Shown in pieces: positions 30,115-38,935 of a stretch of DNA of 64,000 nt. A model generated the notes under the pieces. The model did no database searches. It was not told where the DNA came from and saw only the letters and a list, made by a program, of their open reading frames with translations. Numbering within the stretch: the stretch's first letter is position 1; each line of letters starts with the position of its first letter. The position numbers and the translations under genes were made by a program. This DNA is from Erwinia amylovora (GTDB lineage: Bacteria > Pseudomonadota > Gammaproteobacteria > Enterobacterales > Enterobacteriaceae): contig NZ_CP066796.1 of the NCBI RefSeq assembly GCF_017161565.1, forward strand, positions 1,798,001 to 1,862,000. Reading direction: 5' to 3'.

Positions 30115-30747
30115 TTACCTCACAGGGAGAGACGGGTTAGCTGCGCCAGCCATAAACATTCTTACCGCACAGGCGGTCATTTCCTGTACGCGTTTCACGC
30201 TCAGCGGCGGTGCCATTCGCTGATAAATGCGTTCTTCGATTTCTGCCGTCAATAAAGCCAGAAATTGCAGTGCGCGGATGCGCGAATCGCCGAAACGCAG
30301 TACGCCGTTATCCATTGCAGACGAAAACAGTCGCGCCAGCTTTTCCACGCTCTCGCGCGGACCAGATTCATAAAACAGCATGCCCATTTCAGAATGTCCG
30401 GCTTCGGCAACCACCATACGGTAGACCGCCAGAGCGGTATTATCGGTGGTCATAACATTGAGCATTTGCTCACCAAAGTGTTGCAGCTTCTCCGCAAGAT
30501 TCACATTTTTGCTTAACGGTATATCCAGCGCGCTGGCGGCGTCGGTCAGATGCCGGGTAGCGTAGGTACGGATCACCGCGCTGAACAGCTCCTCCTTCGA
30601 AGGAAAATAGTTATATAACGTGCCCTTGGAACCGCCAAGGCGTTTTGCCAGCTCGTTCATTGAGGCACGTTCGTAACCCATCTCCTGAAACAGCTGTGCG
30701 GCAGCTTCGATAATCGCCTCACGGCGCTCTTCAGTGCGAACTTTCAT
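30115..30747 (-). CDS. TetR family transcriptional regulator
   Basis: A 210-residue TetR-family repressor. The N-terminal helix-turn-helix (AAAQLFQEMGYERASMNELAKRLGGSKGTLYNYFPSKEELF) is canonical, and the C-terminal half is an all-helical ligand domain of the AcrR-like type. The start at 30747 (MKVRTEERR) is preferred over 30759. It is divergent from a lipoprotein gene whose promoter carries a perfect palindrome, a likely operator, and upstream of the DUF1345 gene on its own strand. Confidence 0.88.
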   Translation of the reverse strand: MKVRTEERREAIIEAAAQLFQEMGYERASMNELAKRLGGSKGTLYNYFPSKEELFSAVIRTYATRHLTDAASALDIPLSKNVNLAEKLQHFGEQMLNVMTTDNTALAVYRMVVAEAGHSEMGMLFYESGPRESVEKLARLFSSAMDNGVLRFGDSRIRALQFLALLTAEIEERIYQRMAPPLSVKRVQEMTACAVRMFMAGAANPSLPVR

Positions 30748-30786
30748 CGGCTTTCTCAAGAAAAATAAAACTGAGTGTACATTCTA

Positions 30787-30832
30787 TTGACAGAAAAATC
30801 CCGCCAGGGCATAAATAAACCGTACAGTACGG
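30787..30832 (+). promoter_or_regulatory. Promoter with palindromic operator for the lipoprotein gene
   Basis: A -35 TTGACA (30787-30792) and -10-like ATAAAT (30811-30816) with an 18-base spacer are followed by the perfect palindrome CCGTAC-A-GTACGG (30820-30832). Its place between a TetR gene and a divergent gene makes it a good candidate for the TetR binding site. Confidence 0.6.
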
Positions 30833-30852
30833 TACATTTATGGGATTTTACT

Positions 30853-31514
30853 ATGTTGAACCAGATCGGACCTTTTCGCGTAAGCATTATTCTGCTGTCG
30901 CTGGCTTTAGCCGGATGTGCAGGAACGCAACTACCTCGCTATGCAGGATTATCTTCCGCTGAACAGCTGCAGCCAAATCTTGGCGATGATGCTTATCGCC
31001 AACCATGGCGCACCAGCAGCCCGATTGAATGGAATAAGTACCGCGAGGTTACTTTAGACCCGGTGATTATTTACAGCGGAGCAGATAATCAGTTCGGCGA
31101 TCTCAGTCAGTCAGAACGAAATGAACTGGCCGACTACCTGTACCAGCGCAACGCAGAGGTGCTGAAAACGCGCTTCGACTTCGCACAGCCACCGTCCGCG
31201 AATGGGTTACGCATAAAGCTTACGTTGACGGGAGCTGAAACGACCACCCCCGTCATTGGTACTTTTACCAAATTTGACCTGGCGGGGGTCCATATAACAT
31301 CGTGCAGGCGGTGCGCGGACGGGAAGGATTAATGAATGGCTGGGTCAGCTATGCGGTGGAAATATATCAGGCTGATAATAATCGATTGTTAAAAGCCTAT
31401 ATCACCAAACAATATCCCAATGCAATGAACGTTAGCGCCAGCATAGGTTCGATCGGCGCCGCCAAGGCAGGCATTGATAAGGGTGCCGATGAGTTATTGT
31501 CTGAAATGAAATAA
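30853..31514 (+). pseudogene. DUF4410-like outer-membrane lipoprotein, frameshifted
   Basis: A lipoprotein with signal and lipobox (ILLSLALAGCAGTQ). The first frame runs to 31332 but leaves sensible sequence after TFTKFDLAG at a five-G run (31284-31288). The second frame continues PYNIVQAVRGREGLMNGWVSYAVEIYQADNNRLLKAYITKQYPNAMNV to 31514. One added G gives a single protein of about 220 residues. The family call is tentative. It faces the TetR gene and has a probable operator in its promoter. The lesion has the same form as in tus, guaD and bioD2. Confidence 0.75.
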
Positions 31515-31535
31515 CCTCCTTCCGACGCCGGAATA

Positions 31536-31556
31536 CAGGCGGACTAAAGCCGCCTG
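31536..31556. terminator. Hairpin between converging genes
   Basis: CAGGCGG (31536-31542) pairs with CCGCCTG (31550-31556) with a 7-base loop, between the lipoprotein and the PI-PLC gene. There is no T tail, so it is only a possible terminator. Confidence 0.4.
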
Positions 31557-31593
31557 ATACTGACATTATCCTGAGCAGTTAAGAACACCTCTT

Positions 31594-32982
31594 TTACATG
31601 TCAGTGGCGCTTTTGAAATTAGTCTCAATGACGCGCTTTGCCAGATCTCCAATCTGATAAAAGTCCGAAGCAACCACCCCCCCAAAACTCTTCCGTTTCC
31701 TGATGTAATTTGCCAGCTCAGGATTTTTATCACGCGCATATGATTTCGTCGATGTAAAATCATCTGCAGCAATACTGGTAAAATTGATTGTCATCCAACC
31801 TTCTCTGGATTTATATTCTGAAAAATCCCATGCATCTTTGATAGCACACCATTTTGCTGATTCATTGCGCTCATTGTATTTGTCCTGTACATGTAACTTA
31901 ATCGATCCCGTTACGGTATTGAATGTTGAATTGTTGACCCAATAAATACTTTGTCCAACTGCGCCGCCCTTAAACCGTTTTAACAAAACTATCTTTCCTC
32001 TGACTTCTGCCAGTTTAGGGAAGCGACTTTCTACAAACCATTTTTCTGGATTATAATACTTTTCTTCAAAGGTTTCAGCAAAGCTACGTGAACAGCGCTC
32101 TTCTGTATGTTCACTTTTTATGGACATAAATATAAACTCACTGGGGTTTTCCTCTAGGAATTTGTAGCAGTCACTGAGGATTGTGCCAAAATTAACATGT
32201 AAGTAGAACTTATCATGATGCATGGTAAACGAATTTGAAATATGGCGGCAGCGCGCGTCAATGAACCTGACGCCATCAAGAAGCTGTTCCCCAACCGATT
32301 CATACTGGGTTTTAGCCCAGGCACCGATCACTGCATTTTTTCCGATGGTGTAGGTAGCAGCGTTATGTGTTCCCGGTACAGACAGTTGGTTGATTGGATG
32401 GCTGTCGTTGATAAAACTAAGCCAGTTTTTTGTGGACAAATATCCTCTAAACTTCCAGTGTCTGGTCTCTTCACGATGAGCAGGCAAAGGCAACTTATCA
32501 ACTGATGGATTCGCTCGGTGTTTTAAAGAGTAGAAATAGTTCCTTTCAGGAATATAATAAATATCTCCTTCTACGCCATCATCACCATATGATTTAGCAT
32601 CCATGAAAGTTCCGGCTTTCCAGCCCATAAAGTCCCAGTAGCTATTCGATTCACCATTAAATGGAAAATACCACTTGTTTCTGGATGGATCCCCATTCAT
32701 TTTTAGCCGCATATACCCATATTCAGTGCCGTGATAGATGCAGCCTGATGTTCCATATTCCGACCACGTCTTTGGCTGTTCACGCGTTCCGGTTTGCTTA
32801 CCGCCAAAAAGGAAGTTTTTATTATCTTCGGCTCCTGGTGGATAATGCCATTTGTTTTTATATGGGTTACCTTCTTTTTTGAAAACATAGAAGAGAGAAT
32901 TGGCGGGATTATAGTAGATATCACCTTTTACGCCTGAATCCGCCCATCTTTTCGGATTCGTGAAGGTTCCTTTATTATACAT
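31594..32982 (-). CDS. PI-PLC X-domain phosphodiesterase with three N-terminal tandem repeats
   Basis: A 462-residue protein. Residues about 190-462 form a phosphatidylinositol-specific phospholipase C X-domain: SVPGTHNAATY carries the first catalytic His (206), GVRFIDARC follows, then FTMHHDKFYLHVNFG with the second His (256) and NPSEFIFMSIKSE. Residues 5-181 are three tandem repeats of about 58 residues with the pattern PKxWxxxGxxGDIYY...GNPxxNKWxxP...W/FxFxG. No signal peptide is seen, so export would need a specialised system. The start at 32982 has an AGAGGCG ribosome-binding site. It is low in GC and flanks the 1154-residue orphan. A role as a secreted toxin or effector is inference. 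Confidence 0.85.
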   Translation of the reverse strand: MYNKGTFTNPKRWADSGVKGDIYYNPANSLFYVFKKEGNPYKNKWHYPPGAEDNKNFLFGGKQTGTREQPKTWSEYGTSGCIYHGTEYGYMRLKMNGDPSRNKWYFPFNGESNSYWDFMGWKAGTFMDAKSYGDDGVEGDIYYIPERNYFYSLKHRANPSVDKLPLPAHREETRHWKFRGYLSTKNWLSFINDSHPINQLSVPGTHNAATYTIGKNAVIGAWAKTQYESVGEQLLDGVRFIDARCRHISNSFTMHHDKFYLHVNFGTILSDCYKFLEENPSEFIFMSIKSEHTEERCSRSFAETFEEKYYNPEKWFVESRFPKLAEVRGKIVLLKRFKGGAVGQSIYWVNNSTFNTVTGSIKLHVQDKYNERNESAKWCAIKDAWDFSEYKSREGWMTINFTSIAADDFTSTKSYARDKNPELANYIRKRKSFGGVVASDFYQIGDLAKRVIETNFKSATDM

Positions 32983-33442
32983 TGTAACGCCTCTTTTTAT
33001 TAGATAGTGCAAGTGAGAATTGAGTTTATAAATTTAATTTATTGCCGGTCAATGAATAATTAACCGTTAGGGGGTTTTATTTTTCAATCCCGTTATATTT
33101 ATCGCTTATATAAAAACTAAGCGGGTCATGATAATAAAATGCAATTCGAACCTGTTGTATAAGCGACGAAACATCCGACAAGTTTCTTCTAACTTATCAA
33201 GTTTATAAGACGGCTCCTCGCGGAATGATTGATAGCTCTTTTACAGATTGTAACTCTGCTGGGGTAAGTGAGATGAAGAGAAAAAGAACAGAGCAAAACC
33301 GATTGATTAAGGTCTCAGGATCAGCGGCGGCAACGAGCAGAATACTGAACCAGATGTCAGTGTTTTGGTGTTTATTGAAAGAAACAGTAGCCAGGGTTTA
33401 GTAAAACGGGAAGCCGTTTATCCGTCACTAAGGAAATAAACT
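32983..33442. other. Intergenic region between the PI-PLC and the 1154-residue protein genes
   Basis: About 460 bases, very AT-rich near 33020-33180, between divergent genes. No HrpL box (GGAACC with CCAC) was found by eye on the plus strand. It should carry both promoters. Confidence 0.4.
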
Positions 33443-36400
33443 ATGCCTGGAAACATCTTACCAGCGAATCATTCTTACCACTTCGCTAACCCAAGCCCTC
33501 CTGACGCTTCAGCCGCTCACCAGGCGGATATCTGGTTCGATGCCCTTGAGTATCAAGACATCGAGCTGGAAAATGCCCCAGTTGTGCCGCTCAGGGAAGA
33601 CTTTCGCCGCTGTATCAGCCAGCTGATTGCGATAACAGCGGATTTCAAACAAAGGGAACTGCTGTCAGCCTTACTCGCAAAGCTGCTTCCCGGGCTTCCC
33701 GTCGGTCTGCTGATAGCGGCCGATAGTTTGTATATCGCGATTGTTGAGAGAAGGCACACCGACATTGGCGTATTAAATGCACTGGGGCTGGCGTCCGTTT
33801 GTCTTCCCGATAAGATCAATCTGCTTCCCGGGCTGGCAGCATATGTGCGCGAAATCATCATCAGAAATACGGATGCCTCTTTGTTGTGGCTGCTACCGGG
33901 TGAAGAAGAAGGTGGCCTGCAGGGGGATCTGTGTACCGCACTGGCGCTGATGGCTGTTGCAGCCCGTTACTGGATAGCGGGAGACAGTGCGCCGCAGCGC
34001 GGTCTCCTGCGGGTGCCGGCTTTTATGGCTGGTTTCTTCGTACGTATCAGTTATTACTGGGCGGCGCTCGGCAATATCGCCCGTAGCGGCTTCAACGCCC
34101 AACAAGCCGTACAGCAACAATCTGCTTTCGTGATGGACAGTTACGTCGAAACGAAGTGGAAAGGCTGTGTGGATATCGGCCATGATGCGAGGTTATGCCC
34201 TGCAGCCTGTGCTGTAATCAGTCATTTTTCAGCCAATTCAACGCTGTTCCCCGCATCGTTGACCACAGCGACCGCAGAGAAATCACGTCCGTTGCAGAGC
34301 AGCTGGCCGGATGAAAGCCTTGCTGAAAGAGCCATCGCGCTGGCAGCGCTAAACCTGATGCGTGAGAATAAGCTAACCGCGTTAATAAATTGCGTTAATG
34401 CCAAAGCTGAAACCCACCAGGCATGGGACGATCGTCGTATCACCAGAAACTATCTCCGTATGCAATGTGATGCCGTGGCAAACCGGGCTGCAAATGTGCA
34501 CACTCCGCGGCCCGTAGGGATTTCAGCTAAACCAGATTTTCAGTTAACAGCTGGCGAGAAGAAAGTGAACAGGTTACAGGGAATGGCTACCCTGGCGGCG
34601 GCTACACTGTTAACCAGCCAGCTGCATGCTAAAGGAGGTGTAGCCACTACGCTGGTCGCTATGGCGGGCATGGCCAGCGCCACAACTTCAGCCCCCGGCG
34701 TAACCACGCGGGTAAACGTACAGCCTTCTGACGACGTTATCGCGGATCCTGTTCACCGGCTAAACTCTGCCGGTGAGTTTAAGCGCATCGCTGATAATAC
34801 CATCAGCCATCTTGAAAAAACCTATCACCCCGTATTGGATCCGCTTGAATATATTAACAGCATTATTCTTATTGCCATCCGGCAGTACGAAGAAAATATC
34901 GGCGCGTTAAGTGGTTTAACACCAAAAAGCAAAGTCAGGGTAATATTTCGTCTTAGGGATGTGGTAAATAGAAATATATCAACCCCTGTTTTCTCTAATG
35001 AAATAAAACTGTTTACCATCGCTGAAATCGTTACCGGCTTATATCATTATGAGACGCGCCACTTATCCGGCATGGGGTATGAAATTGACCTCGGAGAATA
35101 TGGTGAGTTATTCCGCTTAATTGATGGTAACAGGCTGGCTGATAAAATGAGCCAGGCGTTATCTGATTATAAAAATGACATATCCCGTATTGCAAAACTG
35201 AAAATATACTATCAAAAAATGGTTATCTTGCGCGCTGTGCAATTTCTGCAACGGCATCCTGAACTGCCCGATGCGACTAAAGCAGTTGAGGCGTTTCTTG
35301 CCGGACAACGCCTGGCTGACGGGCTAACTTTTCATGGCGTAAATCTCAATGGCGTTTTCGCCATACCTTGTTGTGACGGTGCCAGAACCATATTGTTCAG
35401 CGTGGACAAGCCAGAAACTTTTATCCTGGATCTCGGCACGGCCACCAGACAAAGAGTTCCCATCACGCCGGACACTAAAGCATTTCGCGATTTTGTCCGG
35501 GCAAAAATGCCGTTCTATGCGGCAATAAAATACGCCGGGGATATCGCCTTTCACATCACTAACAGACGTACGGTTATTTTAAACGGCAGGATGCAACCGG
35601 TAACCGTCAGCGAAAGTGACTTCTCATTCACGCAAAGCAGCGGCATTAATGCTCTGGGTGACAGGTTGTTTGACCATCATATTAAGCGGATCAACTCTGA
35701 TATCAACAGCCTGTTTTTTATTGATGAGGCACAGCGCAACGAAAAATGGTGTCAGGCTGCAAGAACCTTTTTAAACCCGGCCAGTCAGGGGTCGGGATCG
35801 ATTGCCAAGGCATTAACAGTACCCGGCAGCATTGGTGAAGCACTGTCTTTGCTGAATAACCGGCTTTTACCGTCAGAGATGGCAGACAGCAGCATAGCGG
35901 AAAAGGCAGGCGAACGCGTTGACGGGATCGCAGCGCATTTTAAGGAAGCACTCTGTGTGATGGCATTGATATCAGATGATTCAGGCATAGCGGACAAGGG
36001 CAACAACAGGCTGATGGCAAAAGGCAGCGATACTCGCCTGAAACTTTATCGCCATATCACACGCCTGGCAGATAAAGAACTGGCTGCTTTTCTGCTTAAC
36101 CGGCTTCCGGTCAAAGCGAGTTGCTCAGCATATCTCAATGCGGAACCTGTCAATAAATTGCCTTATCAAGTGTGTTTCGGTAAGAAAATAATCGATATTG
36201 AAGGCCGCTCTCATGAGTTATTTTATAACAGCAACCTGAAACGGTTTGAAGTCGATTGGTTTAATGAAAAAGCGATTTATCAACGCTTGCCGGTATATAT
36301 GGAAAAGTTAAGTTATCGCTGGCACCCGGCAGTGGACGGAGGCGCGCCGCTATTCCCTGATCCAATGAATGAATTCATTAAAGAGCTTGCTATTTCCTGT

Positions 36401-36907
36401 GATCATACCCGCTATAAGTTTTCTGAAGTTAATAACCTCAATGCGGAATATTATGGTGATGGAAAAATAGTTGAAGTGAGGGCAGTGGGGGCTTCTCCTT
36501 ACTCAAACAGTCTGTTTAGCGTAGTTGAATTGCATGGCCTTTTGGTTCCGGTGAAATTCGAGGTCATTAAAGGTCATGGCGTGAAGTATGATGTTCATAA
36601 TGCAGTTTCAGGTATTTCATGGCCGTTAATCTGGGATGGAAAACGCTGGATATTTGAGCGTCCCACATCCGATCTCATTTCAGCCGGCCTGGCAGAAAAA
36701 CTGACTGCTGATCTGTACTCTGATTTAAAATCAAGCCAGTTATCCACGCCGGATAAGATGGGCATACAATATAGTAACGATGGCCGAAAATTCCTTAAGT
36801 TTAAAAACAGCTATATTGAGATTGTTCCGGGTCAATCGGATTTACACTACACTATCAACGGAAATATAAAAATCAGCGTTCGAAATGGCAAATACCGTCT
36901 TTGTTAA
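33443..36907 (+). CDS. Large orphan protein, putative toxin or effector
   Basis: A 1154-residue protein of unknown function. Residues 1-350 are mostly helical-looking with hydrophobic patches (LLSALLAKLLPGLPVGLLIAA). Around 380-415 is an Ala/Thr/Met-rich hydrophobic segment (GMATLAAATLLTS, GGVATTLVAMAGMASATT) that could be membrane-inserting. The last 250 residues look like successive beta units, such as GKKIIDIEGRSHELFYNSNLKRFEV and DGRKFLKFKNSYIEIV. This layout recalls very large putative dermonecrotic-toxin-like proteins of Pseudomonas and Erwinia; I cannot confirm membership. There is no signal peptide. It lies next to the PI-PLC gene and is monocistronic. Confidence 0.85.
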   Translation: MPGNILPANHSYHFANPSPPDASAAHQADIWFDALEYQDIELENAPVVPLREDFRRCISQLIAITADFKQRELLSALLAKLLPGLPVGLLIAADSLYIAIVERRHTDIGVLNALGLASVCLPDKINLLPGLAAYVREIIIRNTDASLLWLLPGEEEGGLQGDLCTALALMAVAARYWIAGDSAPQRGLLRVPAFMAGFFVRISYYWAALGNIARSGFNAQQAVQQQSAFVMDSYVETKWKGCVDIGHDARLCPAACAVISHFSANSTLFPASLTTATAEKSRPLQSSWPDESLAERAIALAALNLMRENKLTALINCVNAKAETHQAWDDRRITRNYLRMQCDAVANRAANVHTPRPVGISAKPDFQLTAGEKKVNRLQGMATLAAATLLTSQLHAKGGVATTLVAMAGMASATTSAPGVTTRVNVQPSDDVIADPVHRLNSAGEFKRIADNTISHLEKTYHPVLDPLEYINSIILIAIRQYEENIGALSGLTPKSKVRVIFRLRDVVNRNISTPVFSNEIKLFTIAEIVTGLYHYETRHLSGMGYEIDLGEYGELFRLIDGNRLADKMSQALSDYKNDISRIAKLKIYYQKMVILRAVQFLQRHPELPDATKAVEAFLAGQRLADGLTFHGVNLNGVFAIPCCDGARTILFSVDKPETFILDLGTATRQRVPITPDTKAFRDFVRAKMPFYAAIKYAGDIAFHITNRRTVILNGRMQPVTVSESDFSFTQSSGINALGDRLFDHHIKRINSDINSLFFIDEAQRNEKWCQAARTFLNPASQGSGSIAKALTVPGSIGEALSLLNNRLLPSEMADSSIAEKAGERVDGIAAHFKEALCVMALISDDSGIADKGNNRLMAKGSDTRLKLYRHITRLADKELAAFLLNRLPVKASCSAYLNAEPVNKLPYQVCFGKKIIDIEGRSHELFYNSNLKRFEVDWFNEKAIYQRLPVYMEKLSYRWHPAVDGGAPLFPDPMNEFIKELAISCDHTRYKFSEVNNLNAEYYGDGKIVEVRAVGASPYSNSLFSVVELHGLLVPVKFEVIKGHGVKYDVHNAVSGISWPLIWDGKRWIFERPTSDLISAGLAEKLTADLYSDLKSSQLSTPDKMGIQYSNDGRKFLKFKNSYIEIVPGQSDLHYTINGNIKISVRNGKYRLC

Positions 36908-37178
36908 TGCTGTACGGATGGAGTGATTTCATCACAAGGCAGATGCTGATGTCTGCAACAGCCTCTGCTGTTGAACCTCATGCAGCTGCCGAAGGTCTTC
37001 AGCATCGTTAACATTCAGGGCGCAACAGTCGCGTGCAATATCAGAGTTTTTACCTGTGAATCTCACTCCGCAAGCATTATATTCTGCCTTAGTAACGGCA
37101 GATGTTTAGCTGTGCACAAAAGGCTAAGAGTCAGATGCTGACTCTGACATTCCATAACTAATGTGTGGTGAGATAAAA

Positions 37179-37388
37179 ATGTTGTTAAAACGCAGTGGTA
37201 CTATTGCAATTGTTCTGCTGATCACCTTCGCCGTGTCGGCTTGTGGCATGTCTCATCGCGGGAGAAACACGGCTATCGGCGCTGGTGTTGGCGCAGTGGG
37301 TGGGGCCGTACTGACGGGCGGTAGCACTTGGGGAACCCTCGGTGGTGCGGCGATTGGCGGCGTTGTCGGTCACCAGGTTAGCCGCTAA
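37179..37388 (+). CDS. osmB: Osmotically inducible lipoprotein OsmB
   Basis: A 69-residue lipoprotein with a lipobox (FAVSACGMS) and the glycine-zipper segment NTAIGAGVGAVGGAVLTGGSTWGTLGGAAIGGVVGHQV, almost identical in pattern to E. coli OsmB (72 residues). The start at 37179 has GGTGAG upstream. E. coli osmB is under RpoS and Rcs control; that was not read from this sequence. It was placed here by comparison with the family. Confidence 0.88.
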   Translation: MLLKRSGTIAIVLLITFAVSACGMSHRGRNTAIGAGVGAVGGAVLTGGSTWGTLGGAAIGGVVGHQVSR

Positions 37389-37499
37389 TTCTGGCGGTGC
37401 CGCAGACAGTTGATCTGCTCTACGGCACCCATCTTCACTTACCACTGCGATTGACATACCATCCTGCTGCCCCCTTTTTTACAGCGATCGGGCTTTCAT

Positions 37500-37976
37500 A
37501 TGGAAATCATCATCAGAAGATACCAACCCGGCGACCTGGCAGCCGTTATTGCCGTTTTCCAACGGGCAGTCCGGCTGATTGCGGCACGGGATTACAGCCA
37601 GCAACAAACCGACGCCTGGAGCCAGGTTGAACGCACCGACTGGAAGCGGCGTTTGGACAACGGTGACGTGTGGGTAGCCTGCCACAACAATAAGGTGGTT
37701 GGTTTCACTCATCTGCAGGCGCATGGCCATCTTGACCTGTTATTCACCGATGCAGACTACCCGCGCTGCGGCGTGGCGACATTGCTGTTGAATACGCTCG
37801 AGCAGGCAGCCATTGCGAAAGGATTCAGTCAGGTTGATACTCAAGCCAGCATAACGGCCAGGCCCTTCTTTGCGCAACGAGGCTATCAGCTGGTGAAGCA
37901 GCAGAGCGTGGCGGTGCGTGGCCAGCATTTTATCAATTTTCACATGCGTAAACGGTTGGGCGAGAAGGGTGCATAA
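37500..37976 (+). CDS. GNAT family N-acetyltransferase, YafP-like
   Basis: A 158-residue GNAT. The N-terminus IIIRRYQPGDLAAVIAVFQRAV, the acetyl-CoA loop YPRCGVATLLLNTLEQ and the C-terminal SITARPFFAQRGYQLVKQQSVAVRG closely follow E. coli YafP (SITAKPFFERYGFQTVKQQRVECRG). The substrate is unknown. It starts at ATG 37500 without a strong ribosome-binding site. Confidence 0.85.
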   Translation: MEIIIRRYQPGDLAAVIAVFQRAVRLIAARDYSQQQTDAWSQVERTDWKRRLDNGDVWVACHNNKVVGFTHLQAHGHLDLLFTDADYPRCGVATLLLNTLEQAAIAKGFSQVDTQASITARPFFAQRGYQLVKQQSVAVRGQHFINFHMRKRLGEKGA

Positions 37977-38026
37977 GCGGGATTAAAGCCGAAATGCTGA
38001 CTCAACGTGGTGCTAAGGGTAGACAT
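37940..38026 (-). CDS. Possible 28-residue small protein
   Basis: A short frame on the minus strand with a clear GAGGTG ribosome-binding site six bases before its ATG. The product contains QHFGFNPAYAPFSPNRLRM. It overlaps the end of the GNAT gene by 37 bases, tail to tail. No family is known to me. It may be chance, but the spacing of the ribosome-binding site is good. Confidence 0.3.
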   Translation of the reverse strand: MSTLSTTLSQHFGFNPAYAPFSPNRLRM

Positions 38027-38099
38027 GATCACCTCGCCAGGGCGTAATGGCAAGGTAGCACCTGTTGGTTTTTGATTTTTCTTATTAGAAAGGGATCGT

Positions 38100-38849
38100 A
38101 TGCACCTATTAAAAAAAGCGGTACTGCTGACATTGTCATTCACCAGCGCTTCAGTTTTAGCAGCAGCGACGTCATCAAGTTGCCCGGCTCAGAATAATGA
38201 ATTGGCACTGCGCTATCAGCAAAAATCCGCTGAAGTCATGGCTTTACAGTTACAGACTTACCGTTTCGCTCAGGAGCGTTTTAACCAAAAATTCGGCCAG
38301 TTGAGAGCGGCAGAAAAAGCCGCAATTGTGCTGGACCTTGACGAAACCGTCATCAACAACAGCGCATTGCTGGTACGGGACGCCAACCAATGCCATGACT
38401 ACACTCAATGGGATACCTGGGACAGCTGGGAACAACACGGCAACCCCAGGTTAATCCCTGGCGCGAAAGCCTTTCTCGACAACGTGAACAATAAGAAAGT
38501 CCGTATTTTCTACGTTTCAGATCGTACTGAAAAAAATAAAGCGCAAACCATGGCAACCTTAAGGAAATTGGGGCTGCCTCAGGTTTCAGAACAGAATATC
38601 TTGCTGGATACAGAATCCAAAGAAAAACGCCGCGCGAAGATAATGCAGGATTATCAGATAATCATGCTGTTCGGCGACAGCCTGCCAGACTTTGCCGCCC
38701 AGTTTAAGCCGAAGAAAAGTGCCTATTCGCAACGCCAGCTGGTCAGTGAAAGCGCGGCACATTTTGGTGATGACTGGTTCGTACTGCCAAATTCTGCCTA
38801 TGGCGCCTGGTCGGCATATGACACAGAAGCCTGGAAAGAGACTAAATAG
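38100..38849 (+). CDS. HAD-type acid phosphatase, e(P4)/class B-like
   Basis: A 249-residue secreted phosphatase with a signal peptide ending near VLAAA (residue 23). The HAD nucleophile motif DLDETV lies in IVLDLDETVINNSALLV, FYVSDRTEKNK is motif II, and LFGDSLPDF is the acidic motif IV. This pattern is that of 5'-nucleotidase lipoprotein e(P4)-type acid phosphatases, although the lipobox Cys is absent (Cys occurs later, as SSSCPAQ). It probably dephosphorylates nucleotides in the periplasm. It is followed by a bidirectional terminator. Confidence 0.85.
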   Translation: MHLLKKAVLLTLSFTSASVLAAATSSSCPAQNNELALRYQQKSAEVMALQLQTYRFAQERFNQKFGQLRAAEKAAIVLDLDETVINNSALLVRDANQCHDYTQWDTWDSWEQHGNPRLIPGAKAFLDNVNNKKVRIFYVSDRTEKNKAQTMATLRKLGLPQVSEQNILLDTESKEKRRAKIMQDYQIIMLFGDSLPDFAAQFKPKKSAYSQRQLVSESAAHFGDDWFVLPNSAYGAWSAYDTEAWKETK

Positions 38850-38900
38850 CGCACATTCAGCACTCAACAAAGGCCGTTTTAGCCCGGGTGCCGCATGCTC

Positions 38901-38930
38901 AAAAAAAAGCGCCTTGCAGGCGCTTTATTC
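38901..38930. terminator. Bidirectional terminator between phosphatase and catalase
   Basis: A perfect 7-bp stem AAGCGCC/GGCGCTT (38907-38913, 38919-38925) has an eight-A run on the 5' side and T-rich bases on the 3' side, so it can end transcription from both converging genes. Confidence 0.85.
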
Positions 38931-38935
38931 TGAGG

